A stretch of 64,000 bases of DNA from Bacteroidota bacterium (GCA_016706255.1 JADJJZ010000029.1:310001-374000), one strand, 5' to 3'; shown: positions 44,530 to 52,800, counted from the first letter of the stretch. Numbers and translations are program-made. The notes: a model not told the origin generated them from the letters alone.

Positions 44530-45405
44530 TTATTCCCGTTTCGGAGGTATCGGATACCCATCAATAGTAAAATCCCGGTAACGTAATTTATTTTCTACGG
44601 TTGTATCCTCTGTCAAGTCAACATTTTTATAAAGTTCCATTAGGGTATGAAACAAAATTCTTAACTCCACCGGTTCTTTAGAGAAACCATAGGCACTACT
44701 TTCATAAATTTTAGTATTTGTTTTTATTAAAACCCCACAGGTTTGGTCGTCGGTCCAATTGGCTGCATACCATGGTTTTAAGGTATCCAGGTTAATACTG
44801 TTGATTTCTGACAGTATTCGGTTATATAATTGTAATGGCACTTTACCTGAATAACTCCCTTTTTTTTCGGTATCCATTATTCCAATAAAATAAATATTTC
44901 GTGCACTGTCGATTTCTAAATACATAACCGGGCATGGTCCTCCACAATCTGTACTATAATAAGCAATGTATTCCGGTTTCCAATTATACTGAGTTTTCAC
45001 TTTAGTCAATTGGATATTATCAGTATCAAATTTAATACTACTGTCAAATAGCTCTTTGGTTTCGGCAGTTATAGGTTTGAGTGTCATGTGAACAGCAGTC
45101 AAACTATCAATCAGAAATTTATATGTTAACTTCCCTTCAACCAACTGCCGTCTACCACGATGTGTTCTTTCCTTAATCAGCAATGTATCACCGCTAATCC
45201 AATATTTTGAGAATTCACCATATGGCAGCAGATAACTGCAAGTATTATCCCGAAATGAAAATATGAATGCCGTTTCTTTTGTATAGGTTTTAAAATAGTC
45301 GGTTTTCCAATTACCGATAAGTTGCTCGTGGAGTTCATTTTCATGATTGTTTTTGGAGCAACCGATAAACCCAAATATAATTAGAAGAAGGAATAAATTT
45401 TTCAT
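44530..45405 (-). CDS. DUF6438-type lipoprotein, paralogue 2
   Basis: About 291 aa with lipoprotein signal MKNLFLLLIIFGFIGC. Same plan as its neighbour: lipocalin-like EQLIGNWKTDYFKTYTKETAF, DUF6438 core (IAYYSTDCGGPCPVMYLEID with a CxxxC), YFIGIMDTEKKGSYSGK, and NWTDDQTCGVLIKTNT. The open frame starts at 45423, but the ATG at 45403-45405 begins the signal peptide. Function unknown. The two copies are 73 bp apart and on one strand. Confidence 0.8.
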   Translation of the reverse strand: MKNLFLLLIIFGFIGCSKNNHENELHEQLIGNWKTDYFKTYTKETAFIFSFRDNTCSYLLPYGEFSKYWISGDTLLIKERTHRGRRQLVEGKLTYKFLIDSLTAVHMTLKPITAETKELFDSSIKFDTDNIQLTKVKTQYNWKPEYIAYYSTDCGGPCPVMYLEIDSARNIYFIGIMDTEKKGSYSGKVPLQLYNRILSEINSINLDTLKPWYAANWTDDQTCGVLIKTNTKIYESSAYGFSKEPVELRILFHTLMELYKNVDLTEDTTVENKLRYRDFTIDGYPIPPKRE

Positions 45406-45460
45406 AATATTATTTAACAACATGGAAAAACCATTAGGAATCTAAGTTAATCCTAAATTT

Positions 45461-45979
45461 TTAATGGGTTAATTCATAACTTTCAATAACGTCAAAACCC
45501 AATTCTCCTTTTTTTACGTACAATATCAAACTGTCTGCATTATCAACTTTTTCAGTATCGTTAAAACGAAAAAACATTTTTTTCTCAATATTAAAGTAGT
45601 TGATTACCACTACGGGTCGTCTTTCATGTCTGTGTCTTTTAGGACCACGTAAAGAATATTTATCTTTAATTTCGAATTGATATTCAGCTGCAGGTTTGCT
45701 TGCAGCATAATAATTTATAGCCATAAAAATATAACAAGAAATAAATCCCCAGGAAATAAAATTTTGCATTAATGGAAAAAAGTTACTTTTTACCGAATAG
45801 GTACGTTTATAATGACCTCTATTAAAATAAAAGGTTGCTAAACCGGTAATAACAACTACAGAGCCGGGTATATATATATGTATAATAGTATTATGGTAGA
45901 TATTGATTTCAAAGATGAACAACACAATTCCAATGAAAAATGTGATTAAATAAAATAACTTCCAAAAATCGAAATTCAT
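45461..45979 (-). CDS. Three-helix membrane protein of unknown function
   Basis: 172 aa with hydrophobic helices at about 8-25, 33-52 and 68-88. A soluble C-terminal part with a basic cluster (RGPKRHRHERRPVVVINYF) and a beta-rich end follows. No family recognised. It lies between the DUF6438 pair and the restriction cluster, on the same strand as both, 30 bp from the HpaII-like gene's end, so read-through is possible. Confidence 0.65.
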   Translation of the reverse strand: MNFDFWKLFYLITFFIGIVLFIFEINIYHNTIIHIYIPGSVVVITGLATFYFNRGHYKRTYSVKSNFFPLMQNFISWGFISCYIFMAINYYAASKPAAEYQFEIKDKYSLRGPKRHRHERRPVVVINYFNIEKKMFFRFNDTEKVDNADSLILYVKKGELGFDVIESYELTH

Positions 45980-46009
45980 TACAAAATAGCGTTACTAAAA
46001 ATGTTGGTT

Positions 46010-47086
46010 CTAGTTAAACCGCACTTGCAAGTTTAATTTAATAAATATCCTACCACCTTCACGATATAAGTTTCCAAAATTGTAACGGCTAGTGCTTGCT
46101 TGTTCTAGACGAGTGTTGTTTAGTAAGTATTTCTGAAACTCATTACGATTATAAATATGGTAACAAACTAGTTCACCAGTTTCTTTTACTATTATAATTC
46201 CACCAGTAGCATCATATTGACCAGTCCACATTGTCGAAGGTGTCATTCCTAATGCACTGTCAGTTAAGAAGTTTTTTATTTTGTACTCATAAAAAGGATG
46301 ACCTTCGGATAAGTCAAAACATAAAGGGTTATTTATTGTCAAACGTTTAAGTGCAGGGGCAAGTAAAGTAAGACCTGGCGTTGAATATTTTAGCAATAAA
46401 AGTTCGGCTAATATTTGAGGTAAGTCACTATCAATAAGTTGTAAATTCAATTGTAAGGTTGCAGATTGAATTTTTTTAAATTCCAACATAAAACCATGTG
46501 CTCTTATTAGCGAAATTCTATTCGCAATTTTTGGGGAGCTTTCGACTGCATTGATTTCTTCTATATTTAATTCACCTTCACCGATAACTTCATAAATGAA
46601 ATTAGTTGTATTACCAGGATTAAACAAAGTTGAGTTTCCTCCAAGCATTGATTTAATGCTGAAACCAAGTTGCGGCTGCATTCCTGTATTTAAATCATGA
46701 ACTACAACTTTTATGTCAGCTTTGTCGGTTTTTAAGGCAGTTAATGAGTGAATATCAATGCTATGTAAAAAAGCTTCAATATCATTAAATGCAAAACTTC
46801 TTCCTTCAGCGTTTCGTAATTCATTAAACAATTGTTGTGAACGATTGAGGAAATCAATTATTGGTAAATTTAAAAGCTCAGTATTATTACCATCAAAAAT
46901 TTTAACGTTCCCATTAATTCTGTACTCTCTATTGACTGTGTTTTCCTGCCTAAGGATTTTAATTATTGGATAATAAATATTTGGAATAGCATTAAGATTT
47001 GCATCCGCCGCATTTAATCTTCCATCTGCTAGTAATTTGAGGAAAACATATATTTCACTCCATTCGCCTTTATTTCCTGTAATCAT
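46010..47086 (-). CDS. HpaII-family type II restriction endonuclease
   Basis: 358 residues, the same length I recall for R.HpaII, with the family start NKGEWSEIYVFLKLLADGRLNAAD and core GFSIKSMLGGNSTLFNPGNTTNF. A likely PD-(D/E)XK site is D124 or D131 with S143-I-K145, the third position differing from the usual Glu. HpaII cuts CCGG; that target is inferred here from family only. The start overlaps the preceding gene by 4 bp (TCAT), and the cluster also holds a C5-methyltransferase and Vsr. Last gene of the operon. Confidence 0.88.
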   Translation of the reverse strand: MITGNKGEWSEIYVFLKLLADGRLNAADANLNAIPNIYYPIIKILRQENTVNREYRINGNVKIFDGNNTELLNLPIIDFLNRSQQLFNELRNAEGRSFAFNDIEAFLHSIDIHSLTALKTDKADIKVVVHDLNTGMQPQLGFSIKSMLGGNSTLFNPGNTTNFIYEVIGEGELNIEEINAVESSPKIANRISLIRAHGFMLEFKKIQSATLQLNLQLIDSDLPQILAELLLLKYSTPGLTLLAPALKRLTINNPLCFDLSEGHPFYEYKIKNFLTDSALGMTPSTMWTGQYDATGGIIIVKETGELVCYHIYNRNEFQKYLLNNTRLEQASTSRYNFGNLYREGGRIFIKLNLQVRFN

Positions 47087-48141
47087 ATTTTTTTGTCTAA
47101 AGTTACATAACCTTTTTTGTCAACAGAATATATAAAAAGGCTGATAATGTTTTCTTTCTCAACTATTTTTCTTTTAGTTAAGTAATCAATTAATTCAGAG
47201 CTAAAATTTGTAGAAATATAAACCCCTTCATAGCTGTTTACGGGCAATGATTTACTTGCTGCAAAAGATTTTAAATAGCCTATAAGTTGAGAAATTTCTT
47301 CAATCCCAATTTTTGTATTTTTCTTTAATTCAAAAAATGAATAGTAGTACACCCTGCCTTCTTGCTTGAATGTCGCTAAAATGTCACTCCTAAATTGCAT
47401 TGATTTGAAAACAGGAGCTTCTAAAATTAATTCATTGAAATTGACTAATCCAAGTTTATCTCGAACACTATTTGAGTTGTGTAATACATTATATACAATG
47501 TATGCATGTAAAACATCCTCTAAAATAGCACAACCATTTTCAGAAGGTATTTGATTAAAAATCAATTCAGTTGGAGTTGAATAATTTTCAATATCTTCAG
47601 CTTTAAAAAGTCTTGATTCAATTTTTTCTAGTTTCAATTTTGGACTTGGAATCTGAATAAAGTCTGTGGGGTTGGTTTTAGGATTATATTTATAAAATTG
47701 ATGCAAAATCTCTTGAAATTCCGATTCAAATAGTTGACGAATACCTCTGTATGAAGAATTTACATCTCTTGACAAACTAATTAGTGAATCAATTTTATTT
47801 GACTCAATTAAACTATAAAATTCAAAAGCTGGTACCGTATTTGGAAAATAAAATTTGATTTTAAAATTAAACCTAAATGGATAACATTCTGTGTCATCTT
47901 TAAAAACAGTATCGTAACATATGTATGGAAGAGTTGTTACTTCATACACACCATAAAATTGAGATAATGGATGTTTTGCATAAAGTAAAATTAAATCACC
48001 TGGTTTTACAGCATATAAGTCTTTAATTTTACCCCATAAAGTACTCCTGTTTTCATTACCATTGCCAACATTGCCATAAATTCCTTTTTTAATGGAAATT
48101 GGCAATGCCTTTTCATTGGTAATGCAAATATGAAATCCCAT
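47083..48141 (-). CDS. EVE/PUA-like domain fused to PD-(D/E)XK nuclease-like domain
   Basis: 352 residues of no named family. Residues 1-140 resemble the EVE/YTH fold that reads modified bases: FHICITNEKALPISIKKGIYG, then AVKPGDLILLYAKHPLSQFYGVYEV, and YPFRFNFKI. The C-terminal part (about 200-352) has a nuclease-like core: D253, then E271-x-K273 in SFFELKK, and Q285xxxY289, as in RecB-like nucleases. It sits 7 bp after the methyltransferase stop and overlaps the HpaII-like start by 4 bp. It is therefore built into the restriction operon. The nuclease and reader activities are inferred, not proven. Confidence 0.75.
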   Translation of the reverse strand: MGFHICITNEKALPISIKKGIYGNVGNGNENRSTLWGKIKDLYAVKPGDLILLYAKHPLSQFYGVYEVTTLPYICYDTVFKDDTECYPFRFNFKIKFYFPNTVPAFEFYSLIESNKIDSLISLSRDVNSSYRGIRQLFESEFQEILHQFYKYNPKTNPTDFIQIPSPKLKLEKIESRLFKAEDIENYSTPTELIFNQIPSENGCAILEDVLHAYIVYNVLHNSNSVRDKLGLVNFNELILEAPVFKSMQFRSDILATFKQEGRVYYYSFFELKKNTKIGIEEISQLIGYLKSFAASKSLPVNSYEGVYISTNFSSELIDYLTKRKIVEKENIISLFIYSVDKKGYVTLDKKI

Positions 48142-48148
48142 ACTAATG

Positions 48149-49414
48149 TTACAAGTTTAATAATTTTAAAAGTGCTTTCGCTGTTGCTTGAATAGCTGGC
48201 ACGGCAACGGAATTACCGAATTGTTTGTAAGCTGATGCGTCAGCAACAGGAATTACATATTTGTCTGGGAAGCCTTGTAATCTTGCCCATTCTCTTGGTG
48301 TCATTTTACGAATGCCTTCTCTGTTTACAGTACCTTTGATATGAGTTGTAGGAGTAAAATCGGTGATTCTGTGGTCGTAAACTAAATTTCTTTCACGACC
48401 CATACCACCAACTACTATAGCATTTGCAATTCCTTCATCAGGAATTATTGCAAAGCCAAATCCATTACCCTTGCTTTCATGTCTTTCCTTATGATTAATT
48501 AACGTTTGAACATACTGAGTTGAAAGAAAGTATTTTGTTGCAGGAACTTTTTTCTCTTTTACATCTGCAAATTTTATTTTTTTCTTTAATGGCTTGGGAT
48601 ATTCAAAAGTTGATACACCTTGGTCCTTTCTGAAACCAACAATGTATATTCTTTCTCTTTGTTGTGGAACACCAAAATGTTTTGCATTTACAATTTGCGG
48701 TTCGGGAACAAAATAATCAAGGTCATTACGCAAAACATTAAGGATAGTATCAAGTGTTTTACCCCCATTGTGATTTTTTAAACCCTTTACATTTTCAAGA
48801 AAAATAGCTTTCGGTTTTTTACGTTTTATTATTTCAGCAACATCAAAAAACAAAGTTCCTCTTGTATCCTCAAATCCACCACGTTTGCCTGCAATTGAAA
48901 ATGCTTGACAAGGAAACCCAGCGCATAAAACATCAAACTCGTCTGGAATAAATTTTTTGGTTTCCTCTTTGGTTATATCTCCAAATGGAACTTCGCCGAA
49001 ATTTGCTCTGTATGTTTTTTGTGCATCTTTGTCCCATTCACTTGTGAAGACACATTTCCCACCCAAATTTTGCATTGCAATTCTGAAACCTCCAATGCCG
49101 GCAAATAAGTCAATAAATTTAAAAGTGTATTTTTCAGGAGTAGGGAATGGCACTTCAATCATTTCTTTTAATAGTAGTTGCATAGCATCATCCATGACCA
49201 TAGAGACGTTGTTCTCCTCTTCTTGAAATTGAATATACTCCTTAATATAATTTATTGCATCCTTCTTAAAATGTTTTGCAATACCATTATCGATATTGTG
49301 CAAATAATGGGTAATAACAGCCTTCTTGTGGTTCGAAGTTACGCCTTCAACAAATTTGATTTGAAACTTTTTCCCGTCAAACTCCTCAATTGTCAATTTT
49401 TCTTTCAGTTTCAT
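48149..49414 (-). CDS. DNA (cytosine-5)-methyltransferase of the HpaII-type cluster
   Basis: 421 residues with the C5-methyltransferase motifs in order: I FIDLFAGIGGFRIAMQNLGG (from about residue 100), IV AGFPCQAFSIAG with catalytic C169, VI IFLENVKGL, VIII PQQRERIYIVGF, IX/X MTPREWARLQGFPD and YKQFGNSVAVP. An N-terminal extension of about 95 residues has no known match. It methylates cytosine, probably in CCGG if it partners the HpaII-like enzyme, and so protects the host. It overlaps vsr by 29 bp upstream. Confidence 0.93.
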   Translation of the reverse strand: MKLKEKLTIEEFDGKKFQIKFVEGVTSNHKKAVITHYLHNIDNGIAKHFKKDAINYIKEYIQFQEEENNVSMVMDDAMQLLLKEMIEVPFPTPEKYTFKFIDLFAGIGGFRIAMQNLGGKCVFTSEWDKDAQKTYRANFGEVPFGDITKEETKKFIPDEFDVLCAGFPCQAFSIAGKRGGFEDTRGTLFFDVAEIIKRKKPKAIFLENVKGLKNHNGGKTLDTILNVLRNDLDYFVPEPQIVNAKHFGVPQQRERIYIVGFRKDQGVSTFEYPKPLKKKIKFADVKEKKVPATKYFLSTQYVQTLINHKERHESKGNGFGFAIIPDEGIANAIVVGGMGRERNLVYDHRITDFTPTTHIKGTVNREGIRKMTPREWARLQGFPDKYVIPVADASAYKQFGNSVAVPAIQATAKALLKLLNL

Positions 49415-49820
49415 TTATAGTTTTTTTAATTTTAACAATGCATTGGTCTAGATTTTGAGTAATTTCCTTACCCCAAAATCTTAATACTTGCCATCCGTTT
49501 TCAGACAATGTTTCATTAACTTCTTTGTCTCTTTCGATGTTTCGTTCAATTTTAGTATGCCAAAATTTTTGATTGCTTTTGTGGTCAAACTTACGAATTT
49601 CCCAATTCTTTCCGTGCCAAAACTCGCCGTCAACAAATATAGCAAGTTTATATTTTTTAAAAGTTATATCAGGTTTTCCGTAAACTGTTTTATCATTTTT
49701 CCTGTATCTGAAACCTTGAGCAAACAATGCCTTTGCCAAAACCGTTTCAATTGCAGACCCTGTAGCCCTAACAGCTTGCATATTCCTTCTTCTCTGTTCT
49801 GAAGTTAATTTGTTCATCAA
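49386..49820 (-). CDS. vsr: Very short patch repair endonuclease Vsr
   Basis: 144 residues with the Vsr pattern: TSEQRRRNMQAVRATGSAIE at the N-terminus, RYRKNDKTVYGKPDITFKKYK, the FVDGEFWHGKNW active-site region, and NGWQVLRFWGKEI. It nicks beside T:G mismatches that arise when 5-methylcytosine deaminates, so it guards methylated sites; vsr genes often travel with C5-methyltransferases. Its 3' end overlaps the methyltransferase start by 29 bp. The start at 49818-49820 or 49815-49817 lies directly against a truncated zeta-toxin-like gene, marking the island edge. Confidence 0.92.
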   Translation of the reverse strand: MMNKLTSEQRRRNMQAVRATGSAIETVLAKALFAQGFRYRKNDKTVYGKPDITFKKYKLAIFVDGEFWHGKNWEIRKFDHKSNQKFWHTKIERNIERDKEVNETLSENGWQVLRFWGKEITQNLDQCIVKIKKTINETERKIDN

Positions 49821-50014
49821 TTAGTTTTCTGCATACTAATGAAAAATACATGCCTGTGAGATCGAACGCAACTTGCCCAAATCTCACTTTTCTTTTCCAT
49901 GAATAATTTGTCACCATCAAATATAGAGCCCCTGAGTTTATTAGGGACATAATCTGGTCCAATAGAAGATTTTCCAGCGCCATTTGACCCTGTTATTATT
50001 ATTAAAATGGGCAT
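49817..50014 (-). pseudogene. Truncated zeta-toxin-like P-loop ATPase
   Basis: 65 codons with a strong P-loop, IIITGSNGAGKSSIGPDYVP, and FDGDKLFMEKKSEIWASCV, the first third of a zeta-toxin/AAA-type kinase (intact family members are about 190-200 aa). After about residue 45 the frame turns into unrelated residues and ends at a TGA next to the vsr start. It overlaps the upstream antitoxin-like gene by 1 nt (TAATG), as toxin-antitoxin pairs often do. The rest of the gene was probably lost when the restriction cluster came in. It may be inactive. Confidence 0.72.
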
Positions 50015-50268
50015 TAGAAAGAGAGGTTGAGCCGTTTCCTCAAGCTATTAGCCTCCGAAGGATTAAGCTCTTTTAGAACATTCATCTCTCTTGACGAAGA
50101 AACAACTGAAACAAGTTTAATTACCCCGTCCGGATACTCTAAATAGCATTGATTTGATGAAAGTTCTTTCAAATTAATCATAAAAGGTAGGCCATCATGA
50201 AGTTTTTGATCTCTTAATTTTCTCACCACGATACTATTTCCACTCGCAGAAATTCGTTTAACTTTCAT
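50014..50268 (-). CDS. Antitoxin-like partner of a zeta-toxin-like ATPase
   Basis: 84 aa beginning MKVKRISASGNSIVVRKL; the small beta protein pattern (PFMINLKELSSNQCYLEYPDGVIKLVSV) and the C-terminal helix with LNPSEANSLRKRL are like small proteins that precede zeta-type toxins in Bacteroidota. The family name cannot be given. It directly precedes the truncated toxin-like gene with a 1-nt overlap. The open frame reaches 50283, but a TACCTTTG box at 50273-50280 ends 4 nt before the ATG at 50266-50268. Confidence 0.68.
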   Translation of the reverse strand: MKVKRISASGNSIVVRKLRDQKLHDGLPFMINLKELSSNQCYLEYPDGVIKLVSVVSSSREMNVLKELNPSEANSLRKRLNLSF

Positions 50269-50272
50269 ATAC

Positions 50273-50280
50273 CAAAGGTA
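50273..50280 (-). promoter_or_regulatory. -7 box 4 nt before the antitoxin-like start
   Basis: TACCTTTG on the minus strand, then GTAT, then ATG, the same arrangement as mntA. Confidence 0.6.
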
Positions 50281-50646
50281 CAAAATAAATTCAAATATTT
50301 AAGGTCTTTTGGCATATGTTTATATGATTTCAACTACAGTTTATTTACAAAATCCAATTGAACAAATCCCCCTGACATCGTGGTATAGGCATGAAATAAT
50401 TTGGTATTAAAAGTTGACCTCAAAAATGTGAATATTATGTAGTTTTTTCACACCAAAACAAATTCAACTTTGGGGTTTTCCATTAACCCTCACCTGTCAC
50501 ATTTTAACAAAATTCAAATATACAAGCACATATTTCACAGCACCCCCAAACCACAAACCCGCACTTCTACCCCAATTTACCCTGTCACAACAAAACCTCA
50601 ACTATACGAAAAACTAATGTCAATGGTTTCACTAAAATGCCATTTT

Positions 50647-50747
50647 AGCCCGGATCGCAACGGAAACCCCGCAGCGAGGCACGAGCGAGGAGTTGGAGTG
50701 GAGAGCCGGCACGGATGCTCAATCGGAGCGGGATGTTTATGCTCCAA
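50647..50747 (+). repeat. GC-rich structured element before dnaG
   Basis: Contains AGCCCGGATCGCAACGGAAA, GCGAGGCACGAGCGAGGAG, TTGGAGTGGAGAGCCGGC and a closing hairpin GGAGC...GCTCC (50726-50745). The base composition is far above the surroundings. From memory, similar elements recur in intergenic DNA of other Bacteroidota, but this was not checked. It lies 68 bp before the dnaG promoter box and could be a terminator-like or RNA element. Confidence 0.5.
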
Positions 50748-50814
50748 AAAATCATACTCGGCTACCACAAAAGTTCATTTTGGGCGATGAGGTGGTGCAA
50801 TGGGGTAAATCTGT

Positions 50815-50822
50815 TAACTTTG
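50815..50822 (+). promoter_or_regulatory. -7 box 4 nt before the dnaG start
   Basis: TAACTTTG, then GGGG, then the GTG start of dnaG. The start is fixed by the conserved DnaG N-terminus, so the short spacing is firm. Confidence 0.6.
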
Positions 50823-50826
50823 GGGG

Positions 50827-52752
50827 GTGATTTCGAAGGAAACGATTGGGCGGATTATGGATGCTTCCAGGATTGAGGAGGTGGTGGGGGATTTTGTGAA
50901 TTTGAAGCGTAGGGGGGTGAATTTGATTGGGAAATGTCCTTTCCATAATGAGAAGACGCCTTCGTTTACTGTCTCTGTGCCCAAGGGCATTTATAAGTGT
51001 TTTGGATGCGGGAAAAGTGGTAATTCTGTCGGGTTTGTGATGGAACATGAGCAGCTGAGTTATCGGGAGGCGCTGATTTACCTGGCGAACAAATATCATA
51101 TTGAGGTTGAGGAAAAGCAACGCACAAATGAGGAGATTCAGGAGGAAAATCGCAGGGAAAGTTTATTTATAATTAACGGCTTCGCGCAAACGTATTTTAA
51201 TGAATATCTGCACAACGATGAGGAAGGCAAAAGTATCGGCCTGAGCTATTTTACGGAACGGGGTTTGCGCAGCGATACCATCGAAAAATTTAAATTGGGT
51301 TTTTGTCCGGGCGATGGTGAAACGTTTACGCGCATAGCTACCAACACGGGCTATAAATTAGAATTGCTGCAACAACTTGGGCTGACTTCGCAATACGGAA
51401 AAGATTTTTTCCGCGGCAGGGTGATGTTTCCTATCCATAGCATCACGGGAAAGGTGCTGGGTTTTGGTGGGAGGACGTTGAGTGCGGACAAAAAAATTCC
51501 GAAATATATCAATTCGCCGGAGACGGATATTTATTTAAAAAGTAAAATTGTTTTCGGCATTTTTCAGGCGCGCAAAGCGATAACACAACGCGAGGAATGT
51601 TACCTCGTGGAGGGTTATATGGATGTGATTTCGTTATCGCAAAGCGGGATTGAAAATGTGGTTGCATCATCGGGAACTTCGTTGACGCAGGATCAGGTGC
51701 GGTTGATTAAACGATACACACCGAATTTAACGATTTTATATGATGGTGATAGCGCGGGTGTAAAAGCTGCACTACGGGGATTGGAAATTGCTCTTGAAGA
51801 GGGCATGAATGTAAAGGTGGTTTTATTGCCCGCTGAAGATGACCCGGATACTTACGTGCAAAAATTAGGCGCCGACGGTTTTAGAAAATATATTGAGGAT
51901 AATAAAAAAGATCTTATCCATTTAAAAACGGATTTATATCTTGAAGATGCAAAAGGTGATCCGGTAAAAGTTGCGGGAATTATTAAAGATATTGTTCAGA
52001 GTATAGCAAAAATTCCTGACGGCATTACACGCAGTCTTTATTTAAAACAAACTGCACGCAATTTAAATGTTGAGGAACAATTATTAATTTCTGAAACAAA
52101 TAAAATTTTACGCAAAGGGGCTTTTGATAAATTATCAAACAACGATAAAGCTTCTGTTGAACATACCGAAATTACACCTGTTGCGAAGGAACAACCTTCG
52201 TTTACCTTCCACCTCGACGAAGCGCAGGAACGTGATATCATAAGGCTTCTGCTGGAAAACAGCAATTTTGAAGTGGATGGTGAAAATGCAGTCGGCCGTA
52301 TTTTGCGCAACCTTGCTGATGTGGAAATTGAAAATGAATTATACCGAAAAGTAATTGATGAATATCGTACGTATTACGAACACAATGAATTTTTACCGCA
52401 GGTATATTTTATTAATCACGATGATGATGCAATAAAAAATTTATGTATCGATTTATTACAATCGCCATACGAAATTAGCGACAACTGGATTAAAATGCAC
52501 GATGTGCCAATTACGGAAAAACAATTTTTAGTAAAAAAAGATATTGTTAAATCTATTTCATTGTTGAAGTTGAAAAAAATTATCAAAATGAAACATGATG
52601 TAGATTTGCGTATTCAGGAATTATCTACAAGCACTGATGAATTGGCAACGGATGAAATTAGAATGTGTATGAAAGAGAGTATGCAGTTGCAGGTGATTAT
52701 TCATAAACTTGCGAAGGATACGGGGACTACTGTGTTGCCGGTTGTAAATTAA
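50827..52752 (+). CDS. dnaG: DNA primase
   Basis: 641 residues. The CHC2 zinc site is C37, H40, C58, C61 (GKCPFHNEKTPSF ... YKCFGCGKSGN). The RNA-polymerase core with TOPRIM follows: EECYLVEGYMDVISL and YDGDSAGVKAALRG carry the metal-binding acidic residues. The C-terminal third is the helical DnaB-interaction part. It makes RNA primers for replication. The GTG start at 50827 is supported by the family N-terminus (ISKETIGRIMDASRIEEVVGD). The promoter box ends 4 nt before it, so a leaderless mRNA is likely. Single gene. Confidence 0.96.
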   Translation: MISKETIGRIMDASRIEEVVGDFVNLKRRGVNLIGKCPFHNEKTPSFTVSVPKGIYKCFGCGKSGNSVGFVMEHEQLSYREALIYLANKYHIEVEEKQRTNEEIQEENRRESLFIINGFAQTYFNEYLHNDEEGKSIGLSYFTERGLRSDTIEKFKLGFCPGDGETFTRIATNTGYKLELLQQLGLTSQYGKDFFRGRVMFPIHSITGKVLGFGGRTLSADKKIPKYINSPETDIYLKSKIVFGIFQARKAITQREECYLVEGYMDVISLSQSGIENVVASSGTSLTQDQVRLIKRYTPNLTILYDGDSAGVKAALRGLEIALEEGMNVKVVLLPAEDDPDTYVQKLGADGFRKYIEDNKKDLIHLKTDLYLEDAKGDPVKVAGIIKDIVQSIAKIPDGITRSLYLKQTARNLNVEEQLLISETNKILRKGAFDKLSNNDKASVEHTEITPVAKEQPSFTFHLDEAQERDIIRLLLENSNFEVDGENAVGRILRNLADVEIENELYRKVIDEYRTYYEHNEFLPQVYFINHDDDAIKNLCIDLLQSPYEISDNWIKMHDVPITEKQFLVKKDIVKSISLLKLKKIIKMKHDVDLRIQELSTSTDELATDEIRMCMKESMQLQVIIHKLAKDTGTTVLPVVN

Positions 52753-52800
52753 TGTGCGAATGTACCTATGTACCGATGTACCAATGGAACAGCCGGATTT
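52752..52800 (-). repeat. GGTACATT word-repeat tract, inverted copy
   Basis: The minus strand reads CGGCTGTTCCATT, GGTACATC, GGTACATA, GGTACATTC, GCACAT, the same word order as at 24595-24651. The rest of 52801-52973 holds another AACAGCCG word (52867) but no gene. Confidence 0.75.

Larger units (their letters stand above)
50284..50826. other. Gene-free stretch upstream of dnaG
   Basis: No credible gene. 50284-50640 is AT-rich and featureless apart from many ACA/CCC words. 50647-50747 is a GC-rich element described separately. Confidence 0.8.

Noticed and set aside
40368..50283. Integrative conjugative element or prophage
   Set aside because: No integrase, relaxase, Tra, capsid or tail genes and no attachment-site repeat were found, so only a repeat-rich accessory island can be claimed.
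50470..50790. Plus-strand open frame of 106 codons upstream of dnaG
   Set aside because: Composition is that of non-coding DNA plus the GC-rich element; no signal, domain or promoter box at its start.
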